In this document: positions 22,655 to 33,971 of the stretch, piece after piece
How positions within the stretch are numbered: position 1 is the first letter of the stretch
Layout of the letters: each line of letters starts with the position of its first letter
DNA from: Linum tenue
Lineage: Eukaryota; Streptophyta; Magnoliopsida; Malpighiales; Linaceae
Assembly (NCBI GenBank): GCA_946122785.1
Contig: CAMGYJ010000007.1
Coordinates: 8,510,909-8,574,908, forward strand
Length of the DNA stretch: 64,000 bases
Direction: 5' to 3'
Position numbers and translations under genes: made by a program
The notes under the pieces: generated by a model
What the model was told of the DNA's origin: nothing
What the model saw: only the letters and a program-made list of their open reading frames with translations
Database searches by the model: none

Positions 22655-25600
22655 CTACTCAACATCACCAAAAGCAACGCAAGTAATGGTGGGGTTTGCC
22701 TTGAGAGGCTCTCCTCCACTCTCATTCACATCATTTGAAACCACTTCCTTCACTTCATCACTCCTAACCTTAGGGTCAATTTCAAGCTTGATTCTCTCCT
22801 TACCATCCCTCAGAATTAAGGTCCCCTCATTAACGTCTATCAATGCCTTGGCGGTGGCAAGAAAGCGACGACCGAGGATGAGTGGCATATATGAGTCCTC
22901 ACTTATGTAGAGAATCACGAAATCGGTCAGATAGCAAAACTTTCCCACTCTCACCATCATGTCCTCCATAATGCCCCTCGAGCTAATGACCGAACGGTCG
23001 GCTAAGGTGATGCTAAGCTTAGAGGTCTTAAGTTCACCTACTTCTAACTTTTTGAAAAGCTTGTAGGGCATCACATTAACACTAGCTCCTAGGTCCGCCA
23101 AGGCATTGTCTATATGATGGTTGTCAATATCAAAAGGGATAGTAAAGCTACCTGGGTCGGACTGCTTTTTGGGCAAGCGGTTGAGGAGGTAAGCCGAGCA
23201 CTCCTCGCCAAGAGTCACGTTGGCGAGGCCTTCAAGCTTTGGCTTCTTGGTGAGGAATCCTTTGAGGTACTTGGCATATCTTGGCATTTGAGCCATGGCT
23301 TCAAGGAAAGGGATGTTGAGGTGGATGTTGCGGAGCAGTTCCATGAAACCTCCACACTTGTCCTCCAACCTCTCCATGTACATCCTTGTGGGATAAGGAA
23401 GAGGTAGCGTGTACTCCCCCACCGGCGATGCCTTCCTTGCCGCCTTCCTCTCATTCCTCGAGGGCTTCTTCCCTCTCTTCTTCGGGTTGGTATCTTCCTT
23501 CCCCTTCACTTCTTCAGTGGCGACTTCCGAAATCACCTTCACACTCCTCACTTTAAGTGCATTCACCCCGGCATTGTTGTTAGGGTTCGCCACGGTTTGG
23601 GAAGGTAAGGCTCCCTTGGGTCTCTTGGTGAGGATGCCAACAAGGTTGTTGATTTGCACCTCCAAGCTTTGGAGGTTCGCTTGTTGGCTTCGGAGACCCG
23701 CCTCAACCGAGGTAAACTTGGTAGTCGACACTTCCATAAATTGCTCTATCTTCTCGAACTTTTGAGCTCTTGTACTCACAAAGTTTTTCACTAGGTCTTC
23801 AAGCTTAGATAGCTTGTCGGGTTGTTGTTGTGGTTGAAAACCTTGGCAACCTTGTGTTTGGTACGGTTGTTGGAAGCTTGAGCCTTGGATTTGAGGTCTT
23901 TGTTGGATGAAGGTCGGCCGAGGTTGGAAATTTCCCGCGGGGCCTTGAAAACCCGGGGGCCTCGGATTTGTCGGTGATGACCAAGCAATGTTGGGGTGGT
24001 TCCTCCATCCGGGGTTATAAGTATTGCTATACGGGTTGTTGACCCTAGCATTTGCCACGAAGTTGACTTGTTCCTCCGGAGTGGTTGCCTCTTTCATTGC
24101 TTGACACTCTGCCATCTCATGGCTAGTGCTCGAACAACAGTCGCACGACATCACTGGCCTTTTTCCTTGCCTCTTATCTTCAAGCATAACCTCTATCAAC
24201 TTATCCAACTTCACCTCAAGCGGAGCAATCTTTCCCACGCTTCTCACTCCCCTAACATTACTTCTTCTTCCACTTCTAGTCAACCCCCAATCTTACCCCC
24301 TAAGGGCCATATCTTCAAGTATCTCGGTTATTTGGGGCAGAGCCATATTCATCAATTTCCCTTGACACAAGGAGTCAATGAGGATTTTGTCTTCTTCAAC
24401 GTTGTCAACCCGCGGGTTGACCGAGGGGTCGACCCACTTTGACCCTGGCCCGATGAGAAAAATGGGTCGCACGCACCTGCGGGGTCGACCGCTATAAGGT
24501 ACCGAGTTGGAGGTCATATTGTGTCATTTTTTTTCTTTGGTTTGCAAAATGAACCTATTTTCGATTTTTCTTTTCGCTTAACTCAATCTTTGGAATCCTA
24601 AGTTGAACATTTGAATATATATGTTATATAAGTGTGTGTGAATTTTCACTATATGTTGGATCTAAGTATGACATGTTATTTTGGTGGAATATTATATGTT
24701 ATAACTCATATGTTAGATGAGATTTGATATAATTTATCAGGATAAGTACAATATAATGACTCTTCCCATATTTCCAGGCTAAAACAGGTACCCATTAACC
24801 CTTGACCCAATAGCTCGATCGGGTCCGGGTCAGCCCGCAAATTGACAACCATGGTCTTCTTGCATTAGGCCTCCGTAGAAGGTTTCAATCCGAAACTGTT
24901 CTTCAAACTCGTGGTGAGGGCACTGAAGAAAATAGTCGGAGTACCTCTCCCAAGCATCCCTCAAGGTCTCTTCCTCTTCTTGCTCGAAATGAGTTATCTT
25001 CTTTCTCCACTCCGCCGTCTTCGAAGGCGGGCAGTAACGAGCCATGAATTTGTTGAGGAGGTCGTCCCATGAGGTGATTGACCGAGGGGGGCGATTGTTT
25101 AGCCACCTAAGTGCTTTCCCCGAAAGTGAGTAAGGGAAAAGCCTTAGTTTCAAAGCTTCTACCGGCACACCATTGATCTTCAAGCTCCCCGCGAGCTCCA
25201 AGAATCTCTGCACATGCTCTCTTGGTGACTCGCTCTCAAGGTCGTGGAATAAAGCATTGCTTTGTATCATAGTCACTAGAGCCGGCTTGATCTTGAAATT
25301 GTTTGCCGCCACCGAAGGATATGGGATTGGCGACCGAATGTCCGTTGGCCTTGGGGCCATATAGTACCCCATCATCCTCGGAGCTTCCTCTTCCCCACCG
25401 CATCGTTAAGATGACGAGCTTGGGCTCCATTTTGCCTTTGGTTCCCCGCCATTTCTACTACAACGACGGGTTCAACTTCCACTTCTTCAACTTCTTCTCC
25501 GCTAACACTGGGACCCAAATGTTGTCCCCTCTCTTCACTACTTCTCCTTGCCTCCTCTAGCTCTCTCTCCCTTGCTAGGAGTCGGAGAGTTTGGTTTATG

Positions 25601-25710
25601 TCCTCGTCAAGTGGTAGCAAAGGTGACGGGGTACTACGGGTCATGCACCACCTACACACAATCGGACAACACACCAAGTCTAGCACAAACAAAGACACAC
25701 ACACTTGCAA
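22655..25710 (-). pseudogene. Ty3/gypsy (Athila-like) gag-protease polyprotein, interrupted
   Basis: Read on the minus strand. The N-terminal part is 25372-25710, then a frameshift near 25391. The retrotransposon gag domain (LRLFPYSLSGKALRWLNNRP, WDDLLNKFMARYCPPSKTAE, FYGGLMQE) ends at an hAT insertion (24397-24853). Gag resumes as DKILIDSLCQGKLMNMALPQ up to one in-frame TAA (24293-24295). A CX2C-type segment (CDCCSSTSHEMAEC) and the aspartic protease (ALADLGASVNVMPYKLFKKL, YMPLILGRRFLATAKALIDV) follow, with a clean stop at 22655. No reverse transcriptase, RNase H or integrase is found, so even before decay the element was probably non-autonomous. Confidence 0.8.
24397..24853. mobile_element. 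hAT-like element with GGGTTGACC subterminal repeats, inside gag
   Basis: The ends CAACGTTGTCAACC and CATGGTTGTCAATTTGC (right end, reverse complemented) are flanked by the exact 8-bp duplication GTCTTCTT (24389-24396 and 24854-24861). The ends are rich in GGGTC/GACCC words. The same element occurs in opposite orientation at 58360-58821, sharing the core around cattttttttctttggtttgc. It splits the gag frame, so it is younger than the retroelement. Confidence 0.85.
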
Positions 25711-25767
25711 GACTAGAAATTAAAAGCTAGATCAACACCAAACAACTTCTTCAAGATAACAAACTGT

Positions 25768-25787
25768 TGTCCCCAGCAACGGCGCCA
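25768..25787 (-). other. Primer binding site, tRNA-Asp type
   Basis: On the minus strand it reads TGGCGCCGTTGCTGGGGACA, the tRNA-Asp complementary site used by Athila and Tat lineage gypsy elements. It lies 6 bp inside the LTR boundary at 25794. Confidence 0.8.
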
Positions 25788-25793
25788 AAAACT

Positions 25794-27161
25794 TGACTCA
25801 TCCCGAATACCACAATAATTTCTCGCCTAAGGTCCAAGTATAAACCTTAGTCGGTTGCAGTACAGGATAAATATGTTTGAATCATTATCTATCAACAAAG
25901 TTTTGGTTGAAAATTTTGCTAATTAAAGTAAAACAAGACAAAGGTGAATGGTTTTGAAAGCTCTTTTGTGTAAGAATCACTCGGGTGTCGCTTCCTCCTA
26001 ACTACTACCATGGTATGTGAACCGAAATGATTGCGATGGGCAAGGTGATCGCTAACCGCTAGTGGATACAAACATGGTCATAGACCACGCTCATGATTGC
26101 TAAACCGAGGCAAGCATTATAGGCTATCACTAGCCCTTTCGGTTTAGGCAATCAATGGTTGACTTACTCCCTCACTCAACCCAAGGTTTGGAAAGCTTAA
26201 TAGCGCTCAACCAAATTGCTTAATCCAATATTGAGGTTTGCCATAAATTAACCTAATTAGAAGGCTTAGAAAGCCCTAGGGATACCAACTCAATTGAGAC
26301 TCCCTTGGAAGGGGGGTTTCCCTCTCTAGACTAGGTTAAATGGCTAATTAGATTGCTAATCATGGACATGCACAATCAAGATAAATAATACCTCAAACAT
26401 TGGAATTAAACAATACCCAATGACAATAATTCAATTCACATAAAAGAAAACTACATGGTAGAGTTAGGGTTTCACCACACCCAAGTGAAAAGAATTCTAC
26501 TCCATGCTAGAAATGGGAGAAACACAAGGAGAAGGGGTAGAAACCATCTTGGAGGAGGCTCTCAATCTTCTTGACCCTTGTCTTGAACTTTCCTTGGAGA
26601 AAATCTTCCCAAAATCCACTTTGGAGCAAAACCCTAGCCTCCTTCTTCCTTGGTTCGTGTTTCTCTCTCTAGAAATCAGAAGAAGGCTTTCTCACTTAAA
26701 GGGGCTCTCCCTCTCTCTTCCTTTCAGCTCGAATTTTAAACCAAAGACGAGCTTAGTTCACGGCCGTGAACTGTGAAACGCGTCCGTGAACTGTAGATGG
26801 GCGCCAAAACACACCGCTTCGTTTGCTCCTATTCACGGTCAACTACCTCAGTTCACGGTCTTAGTGGCCGTGAACTCACCTTGCGTCAGTAACTTCTTGG
26901 ATTGCTCTGGACGCCTCGAGGTTAACGGTCAATGGCTCTTCTTCACGGTCATACAAGATCGTGAACTGGCCTTTTTTCACCTCTTCTCCCGGTTTTTTAT
27001 CCTTTTCGTCCAACTTTCGACTCCGAGGCTGGTTTCACCTGTTAAATCCTGAAACACACTAAAACACGAGAAACCTAGCGTAAAACCAACCTTTTAGGAG
27101 CGAATTTGCCACAAACACCTAAATAAAACGGGGTAAAACATGTACAATTAGGCCCGAATCA
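25794..27161 (-). mobile_element. 5' LTR of the Athila-like element
   Basis: On the minus strand it begins TGATTCGGGCC at 27161 and ends GATGAGTCA at 25794, directly before the PBS. The length is 1368 bp. It contains several GTTCACGG/CCGTGAAC words (26755-26965) and a likely transcribed leader. The matching 3' LTR was not found in the window; the LTR-like start at 16819 (TGATTCGAGCC) is related but clearly a different subfamily. Confidence 0.65.
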
Positions 27162-27249
27162 AGGACTAACATAGATTCGAGGTTGAGGCGCCACTACCAA
27201 CTCCTAGAGAAGTACCAACCTGGCAACCCTCCACTTAAGTAGTAAATTG

Positions 27250-27935
27250 ACCAGCTAAAACACTCACATTGTAGTTATGTATGATCATGGTAGCCATAAT
27301 CGTGGGTATTCCCGACGAAATCAACGAGGGGAATCTCCACATTACTGGGTATGAGACGTGTGTGGGTAATACTAAAAAAAATGACATGGATAGGTCGAGG
27401 ATACCCATAATGTCCTCTCCCCATCCACGTACTCATAATCGCTCCACGTGTAATTCTTACACTACCTACACCCAATTAAATTAGTTTTTTTTTATAATGA
27501 TGATGAACTTTATAAATAATATGACTATAAAAATGTTCATTTCACGTTACCAGTTCTAGCACTACACATATCATGTCAACTTTTATCCCTAATTTCACCT
27601 ACGAATCTGGGTAGTATGTAAAATATGTTCAACACTCTAGCTCTAAAGTCGCATGTGTCTTCAACTTAATTACATTAGTTTTAAGTTAAGTTTGGTTCGG
27701 ACGTTTGGTCAACTATTATCCACGTGTCTTCAATTTAATTACATTAGTTTTAAATTGAGTTTGGTTTCGGTTTTCAGGTGGGTATTATTATCCACGAAGA
27801 TTCAAAAATTGCGGGGATGGGGATGAGAAACTTCCACCCATATGGGGATGAGGAGGGTATGGGTTTATGAATTGATCAAAGGAGATGATGATGAATTTAG
27901 GGAAATTCGCTATAAACCCACACCATTGTCATCCG
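27250..27935. repeat. Duplicate of the region upstream of BPM copy 1
   Basis: It matches about 1010-1570 in the same order and orientation. Shared landmarks are the tacacccaatta stretch, TTTTATCCC(T/C)AATTTCACC, TTTTAAGTT(A/G)AGTTTGGTT and GAGGGTATG. It leads into the promoter region of BPM copy 2 once later insertions are removed, so it is probably the left part of the duplicated BPM unit. CCCATACCC words suggest that an old hAT-like element lies within. Confidence 0.55.
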
Positions 27936-27938
27936 TAC

Positions 27939-28306
27939 TAGAGATGGCAATGGATTTGGGCAGGACAGGTACATCAATGTCCACACTCGCCCTGCATCAA
28001 GCGTACTGGTCAGGGCAGGTCAATCCATTTTTATATATAATTTGAAGAAAATGTTTATTTTTAACGATAAAATCAAAGGAAAAATAGTTCACATATGCAA
28101 ACTAGATTAATTGAGTGATGTTATTTGTAAGATGAAGTAGTTTACTTATCTGAAAATAGGCGAAATACAATTAAATAATGAGACAAATCAAGATAGAGCG
28201 AGTATAGAGAGGGGCGAGGCTGGACATGGCTATTAGATTATTAACCTCACCAGCGTGGGTCAGATTGAATAATACTCAACAATGCAAATTCAAATTGACA
28301 TCACTA
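27939..28306. mobile_element. Degenerate hAT-like element
   Basis: The left end TAGAGATGGCAATGG and the right end (reverse complement) TAGTGATGTCAATTTG match the terminal pattern of the other elements here. The flanks ATCCGTAC and ATTCTTGT do not give a clear 8-bp duplication. It interrupts the duplicated region between CATCCGTAC and ATTCTTGTAATTTTCC. Confidence 0.45.
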
Positions 28307-28376
28307 ATTCTTGTAATTTTCCTCACTATAATTATTTTTTTTTTTTTTACTTAGGTAGGATTTAATAGGTAGGGAA

Positions 28377-31300
28377 TTACAGAGAGAGGAAAAATAAATA
28401 GCGGAAATCAGCCAAGTGCTGATTAGCCGATGCAAGAGCCATTTTAGCCACGCAATGGGCAGCCCTGTTAGTCCTACGGGGTGAAAAAACAAATCTAACA
28501 AAAGAGAACGAAGACTTCAGCAGCTGGACCTCCTCCAGGATTGTTCCACCCCGATCATGCTCTATGACATTATTCGTTGCTCGCCGGATCATCAATTGTG
28601 AGTCACCACAAAAACAAACAGAGGCAATGCCTCGGGTTAGACACCAATCCATCGCATCACGAAGAGCTAGGAGTTCCATAATAAAAGGATCGAATATACC
28701 TTCATAGTACTTACCGCAGGCGTAGATGATCGACCCTTCTTCGGAAAACCCCACGAATCCAATGCTGCCACCCTCTCCCTGACGGGTAGCGCCATCAAAT
28801 TAGATTACTACTCCACCTGCCGGACAGGAAACGGAAGGCGCGGCAGGGCGGCTGTGGGCTCGCTCGTGTACACCTTGAGAGGTAGCATTCGTTGCTGCTG
28901 TCCACTCATCCCGTTGTTGGAGGAACTGGCGAAGAAGAGGGCCCGGGAGGTACTGAATTCGGCCATAGCAGGACCAGCATCGTGCCTTCCATACTCGCCA
29001 AGTGATAAACACCAGCTCCGCAATAGCGACTTTGGATAACTGCATCGAATTAAATACATGAGCCCAACCCAAATCCGGAGACAAACCTGCTAAGATCCTT
29101 CGAACATGGCCTTGCGCAGCAAGCTCTCAAACCTCTCTAGCCACCCTGCAATCAAATAAACAGTGCACAATGGTTTCGTTTCCTGCAGAACAAACAGGGG
29201 AAGAAGCCGACTCAGCAAGGGACTTGTTTAGCAGCACATCCAAACAGGGCAGGAAACCCCGAACGACCCGCCACAAGAAAAATTTCAATTTTGGTGGGAT
29301 AGGAAGACTCCACAAGGTTTTCCAAAATCTAGCATCAAGATGAGCAGGTAGGGTGTTGAACATCTCCGATCTCGCGTCTGAGAGCAAGTGGTATCCCGTC
29401 TTGACAGTGTATAGACCTGTATCAGAGTAATGCCAGATCAGTTTGTCAGGCCTGGGAGAAGCAGGCAAAGGAATAGCCAAAATAAGCTTAACACTCGCAG
29501 ACGTGAACAAAGATCTAATCATATCAGAATTCCATGTCCTAGAAATCGGATGGATCAGCGTCGCCACAAAAGGGTTGCCAAGCTGAACTCCAGGAAGAAG
29601 GGAAAGAGAGGAAGGTGGGGAGGAGGGAAGCCAGTTGTCCTCCAAGATGTGAATGGCTGTACCGCACCCTACATGCCATCGAAGCCCCTTTTGAAGAAGT
29701 CTACGCCCTTCCAGCACCCCTTGCCATGCCCAAGATGGTCGAGTCCCGACTGTTGCAGAAAGAAAATCGCAATGAGGATGATACCTGGCCTTGTACATCC
29801 GAGCCAAAGTAGACTGAGGGGATAGGAGGAGCTTCCAGGCTTGCTTTGCCAACATGGCCACATTGAATAGGTCGAAGTCTCGGAAACCAAGCCCTCCACG
29901 AAACTTACTGACACATATAGCTGTCCATGATATCTAATGGATTCCTTTTTCCTTATCCTGACTTGCCCACCAGAATTTGGAAAGTTTACCATTCATCCTT
30001 CGACACGTCGTGGAGGGTAGACGGAATGACATCATCGCATACACCGGAGTGGCTGACCCGATTGATTTGATAACCACCTCCTTTGCTGCAAGGGAAAGAG
30101 ATTTGTTTTTCCAACTCTGGATCCTCTTCGTTAGTGCCTCTTCGACAAATCTAAAAGTCTGGACTTTAAACCGCTGAATCTGAGCAGGAAGTCCAAGATA
30201 CTTATCCAGTGCACCAATAGAATCCACTCCCAACCTAGCTGCCAGCGCCTCAGCTTCCTGAGTTGAAACATTAGCACTAAGCACACTTTTGACTTCTGCA
30301 AATTAATTTTCTGACCACTTGCAGCTTCATAAACCTCAAACATTTGCAGTAGATGGCTGCATTCCGAGGAAGAGGCTCGCAGAAAAAAATACGTATCGTC
30401 AGCAAATAACAAATGCGAAGTAACTGGAGCTAATCGATGAATTTTCAAACCATGAAGTTGCTGGGCAGCAAGGGCATTAGAAATCATAGTGGAAAAAGCT
30501 TCTGTATAAATTGCAAAGAGCAAGGGGGAGAGTGGGTCACCTTGGCGGATACCTCTTTCCGGACGGAAGTAGCCATGCACGTTGCCATTAAGAATAACCG
30601 AAAAGGTAACAGACGTGACACAGGCCCTGATAAGCTTAATCCACCCCGACGCAAAGCCCAGCGACTCCAAAATAGCAAATAGAAAACCCCACTCGACTCG
30701 ATCGTACGCTTTCTCCATGTCTAGCTTCAATGCCATCCATTTGTCCCGACCTTCAGTTTTCGTTTTGAGAAAGTGCATTGCTTCCTGTGCAATGAGGATG
30801 TTATCTGAGATGTCACGCCCTTTGATAAACCCGGTCTGGCAATCCGTCACCACCGAAGGAAGCACCTGACTCAACTGGGACGACAAGACCTTGGAGATGA
30901 TCTTGTAAAATACCTGACACAGCCCTATTGGTCTCATCTGTCTCATGGAATCTGCATTAGGAACCTTAGGAATCAAGGTGATCAGCGTGTGATTAAAATT
31001 ACGCAAAAGCCTACCCGATCTAAAAAAAGACAATGCTGCCACACAAACCGAATTACCAACAATGTCCCAATACCCTTGGAAGAACGCTGCTGTGAACCCG
31101 TCGGATCCTGGTGCTTGGGACGCCCCAATGTTGAAAACAACCTGTTTTATCTCCTCTCGGGAAACGGGGTTAGTGAGAAAATCATTCTGCTCTGAACTTA
31201 CCTTCCTCGAGAGACCCAGTGCAGCCACTAAGAAGTGGAATGGATTCCCATTAGATGCAAACAGTGTTTGAAAGTAAGTGACAGAGACATTACCTTTGGC

Positions 31301-32458
31301 AGATTCCTCAAAGTGACTATCACCCGTGTCATCTCGCAGGAGATCAATCTGGTTTTGTCTCCGCCTCTGGGCAGCCGTTGCGTGAAAGTAACCTGTATTT
31401 GCATCCCCGAAGTGTAGCCAATTATTCCTTGATTTTTGTTTCCAGTAAACTTCTTCTTGTCGGTACGCCACCGCGAGCTGAGCTTCCAAACCTTCAATGA
31501 TAGCCCAGTCGACAGCAGCCCTCTCCCTCTCATCCTCGATAGCTTGACGAAGTTCCCTAATCTGCCTTGCTGAGTTGGTGGTACCCCGGCGCGCCCAATC
31601 CACAAATCGATGCCGAGCTATTTTGAGCAAGGAGAACAGTTGAAACTGTGGTGTACCAGCCACTGTTTCTTGCCACGATTGAATGACTATGGTCCTAGCT
31701 TCATCATTAGTCTTCCATCTCATGTCAAATACGAACCTTGGCTTACCTTTCCCCGACCCGAGAATTAATTGTAGGAGGAGCATCCTGTGATCAGAACCAA
31801 GGTCAGTCAAATGAGAGACCTGCACATTCGGCCAAACATGAAAGATTAGATCAGAGCCTAAACCACAATCAAGGCGTTCAAGAATATGATTAGAGAGGCC
31901 CTGCCGATTGGACCAAGTGAACGGGGGGCCTCTGAAGCCTAAGTCCAACAAACCAGCCGCATCAATAAAGGAATGGAAATAATCCATGCTAGCAAATGAA
32001 GGTGGGCGACCACCCTGCTTTTCAGACGCATACAGCAGACAGTTAAAGTCACCGAGTACAAGAGTAGGTGCTGAACACGACTGAATCAACACTACTAGTT
32101 CATTAAACTGAGAAAGACGCATATTTACATCGCAACTGAGATGAACAAAGAAGAGGGTAATACTTCCCCAAACTAACAGCTGAATCTCAACCTGGATAAA
32201 GAAGGAAGATTCTCCTATCACACTACATTGAACACTAGGGGCGCTGGCCAACACCAAACCGCCAGACCTACCAACAGGAGACACACAGCTACGTACTACA
32301 TACCCTAACCGATTAAGTTTCTTATGCACAAAGTCATCATCCCGTTTCGTCTCACTCAAGCAAATAATCGAAGGAGAGAAACGAGAAATAGCTCCAAACA
32401 GCGACGGAATTGTCAAGGTGGAGCCAAGTCCTCGACAATTCCAGGCGAGGAAGCTCAT
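28377..32458 (-). pseudogene. LINE ORF2: endonuclease, reverse transcriptase, zf-RVT, RNase H
   Basis: It starts with the AP endonuclease domain (FLAWNCRGLGS, LSETK, LGDFN, GSDHR). The reverse transcriptase follows (GSDGFTAAFFQGYW, LKLDMEKAYDRVEW, GIRQGDPLSPLLF, LLFADDT). Then come the zinc-binding zf-RVT region (FWKTLWSLPIPPKLKFFLWR) and RNase H (FDGAT, MELLALRDAM, CGDSQLM, NRAAHCVAKMA). Four lesions are visible: a 1-nt frameshift near 30290 after LQKSKV, TAG at 29934-29936 in place of the conserved Trp of GIHWISW, TGA at 29127-29129, and TAA at 28800-28802. The element cannot move by its own proteins. Confidence 0.85.
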
Positions 32459-33440
32459 CTATCACGGCGGGACCAGTCCGGGCTGGTTGCCACCACCGCA
32501 TCCTTGATTCCTTGATCCTGAACAAGTTGGTTGTCCTCAAGCTTCTGTTTTTTGGGTTCCGGGTTGAGAAGGACAATGTCAGTCGGAGCAGGCCGTCCCC
32601 GGATCTCCGCCTCTGCAGTTGAGGAGGAGCCCAGACTTGCAACGGGCGCCGAGACGGGAGACCTTAGGCCGAGTTGTGGAAGGAGGTCCCTCTCTTTGCG
32701 AACCCACGTCATTTGACGACGTCCCAACAGGCTTCTCTCATTGACTTTGGAGCCAAACTTTTTGGAGATCAAACGACGGGTATATGGAGGATTTGTGCCA
32801 GCAAGCTCTTCCCTGCGAGGGCATTGCTGCCCAATATGGCCCAGGACACCACATAGAAAGCAGAACTGTGAGAGTTTTTCATACTGGACCAAAGCAGTGA
32901 ACTCACATTGGCCTGCCCTCTCATGAGACGCCGGAACAGAGACCGGAAGTGGGAGGCGGGAGTCGAGCCAGACTCGAGCCCGAAGATAAATCTCCGAGGT
33001 GCCTCTCACGCGATGAACAAAGCCGGGATCTGTTTTACCCAGGTAACCGCCGAGGAGGGTAGCCATGCGTTGGGAGCAACAGGCTGTTGGAACTTCCCAG
33101 AACTGAAGAAAGAGAGGCACTCTCCACAGTTGGTCTGCTACGTCAGGGGAAACCGCCACCCATGGCGCCAGATTGATCATGAATTTGGGAAGGATCCACG
33201 GTGCCATACGAAGAACACTGCTCATATCTCCCTCATTGGGGAATACAAATTGCAGCAACCCTTCCGCCGTTGGGAGAATAGAGATCGGGCCGTCGCAATC
33301 CCAGAGCCCCCTTAGGGTAGTGAGAAGATGGCGGATTGGAGGTGCAGGCCCAATGATTTGCCAAGCAGGGAGAGATCGTTCCTCTCTGCCCCTGGGGCTA
33401 CATCAGCGTCGCCAAAGAGGACCACATTTCCGGCCGCCAT
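32455..33440 (-). pseudogene. LINE ORF1: DUF4283-type gag with zinc knuckle
   Basis: The likely start is the minus-strand ATG at 33440 (MAAGNVVLFGDADVAPG). A 1-nt frameshift near 33330 separates this from the rest (HLLTTLRGLWDCDGPISILP, VLRMAPWILPKFMINL). A CCHC zinc knuckle, CFLCGVLGHIGQQC, lies near 32840-32880. The tail runs to TGA at 32455-32457, overlapping the ORF2 start as ATGA. ORF1 proteins of this type bind the element RNA. Confidence 0.7.
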
Positions 33441-33700
33441 GGTTCTGAAGATAGGAGAAGCGGAGACCGCAAAGAGCCGAAATCCAGATAGAAAAGAGGG
33501 TAATCGGGATTGGACATACCAGCAAAGGGCTGAATCGACCGGGTACTTAAAGACCCCATGGAATCCATGGCCGATTCCGACGGCCCATGCGCGGTTAGGG
33601 CAGTTTGCACGACGGCGATGTCCACGCCCGCACTCGTCACAGAGGAACGAAGATGGGAGAGGATGAAGCGGTTTTTTTTTTCCGCTGTTTTGTCTTCTCC

Positions 33701-33971
33701 CTATAATTATTTCTTTTAGATACAGAAAATAAGGGTTTTCTTTATTAAAAAAAAACCCCTAAAAGGGTTTCCAGGTAGATAATTAGTCGACGAAAAAACA
33801 GCAGCTTTCACTATAGATATATAAGAAGGGTTGTAGCTAGTCTTATAGAGATATCGGGAAGCCGCCGCCGCGGCAGAGGAATTAGGGGGAGATTCAGACG
33901 GTCTTCCGGTTTAGCCATATCGTTGATTCCCCTAAAGTCTGGCTACACAACTACGCGTAGTTCATTGAACC
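33701..33971 (+). promoter_or_regulatory. BPM copy 2 upstream region
   Basis: It contains the target duplication copy and AAAATAAGGGTTT (33727-33739), shared with BPM copy 1 (2856-2868). AATTAGTCG is also shared. A TATATAAG box lies at 33818-33825, about 150 bp before the ATG. Confidence 0.45.

Larger units (their letters stand above)
28338..33700 (-). mobile_element. Full-length LINE (non-LTR retrotransposon), 5.4 kb
   Basis: The exact 12-bp duplication CTATAATTATTT lies at 28326-28337 and 33701-33712. On the minus strand the element starts at 33700, carries two ORFs, and ends in a poly-A tail at 28338-28349. This gives a complete 5' to 3' insertion of an RNase H-bearing plant LINE. It lies 260 bp upstream of BPM copy 2, in the paralog position of the foldback element upstream of copy 1. 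Confidence 0.9.

Noticed and set aside
16819..27161. Pairing the LTR-like starts at 16819 and 27161 as one element with two LTRs
   Set aside because: Both begin TGATTCG and carry GTTCACGG words, but they diverge within about 30 bases and cannot be the two LTRs of a single recent insertion.
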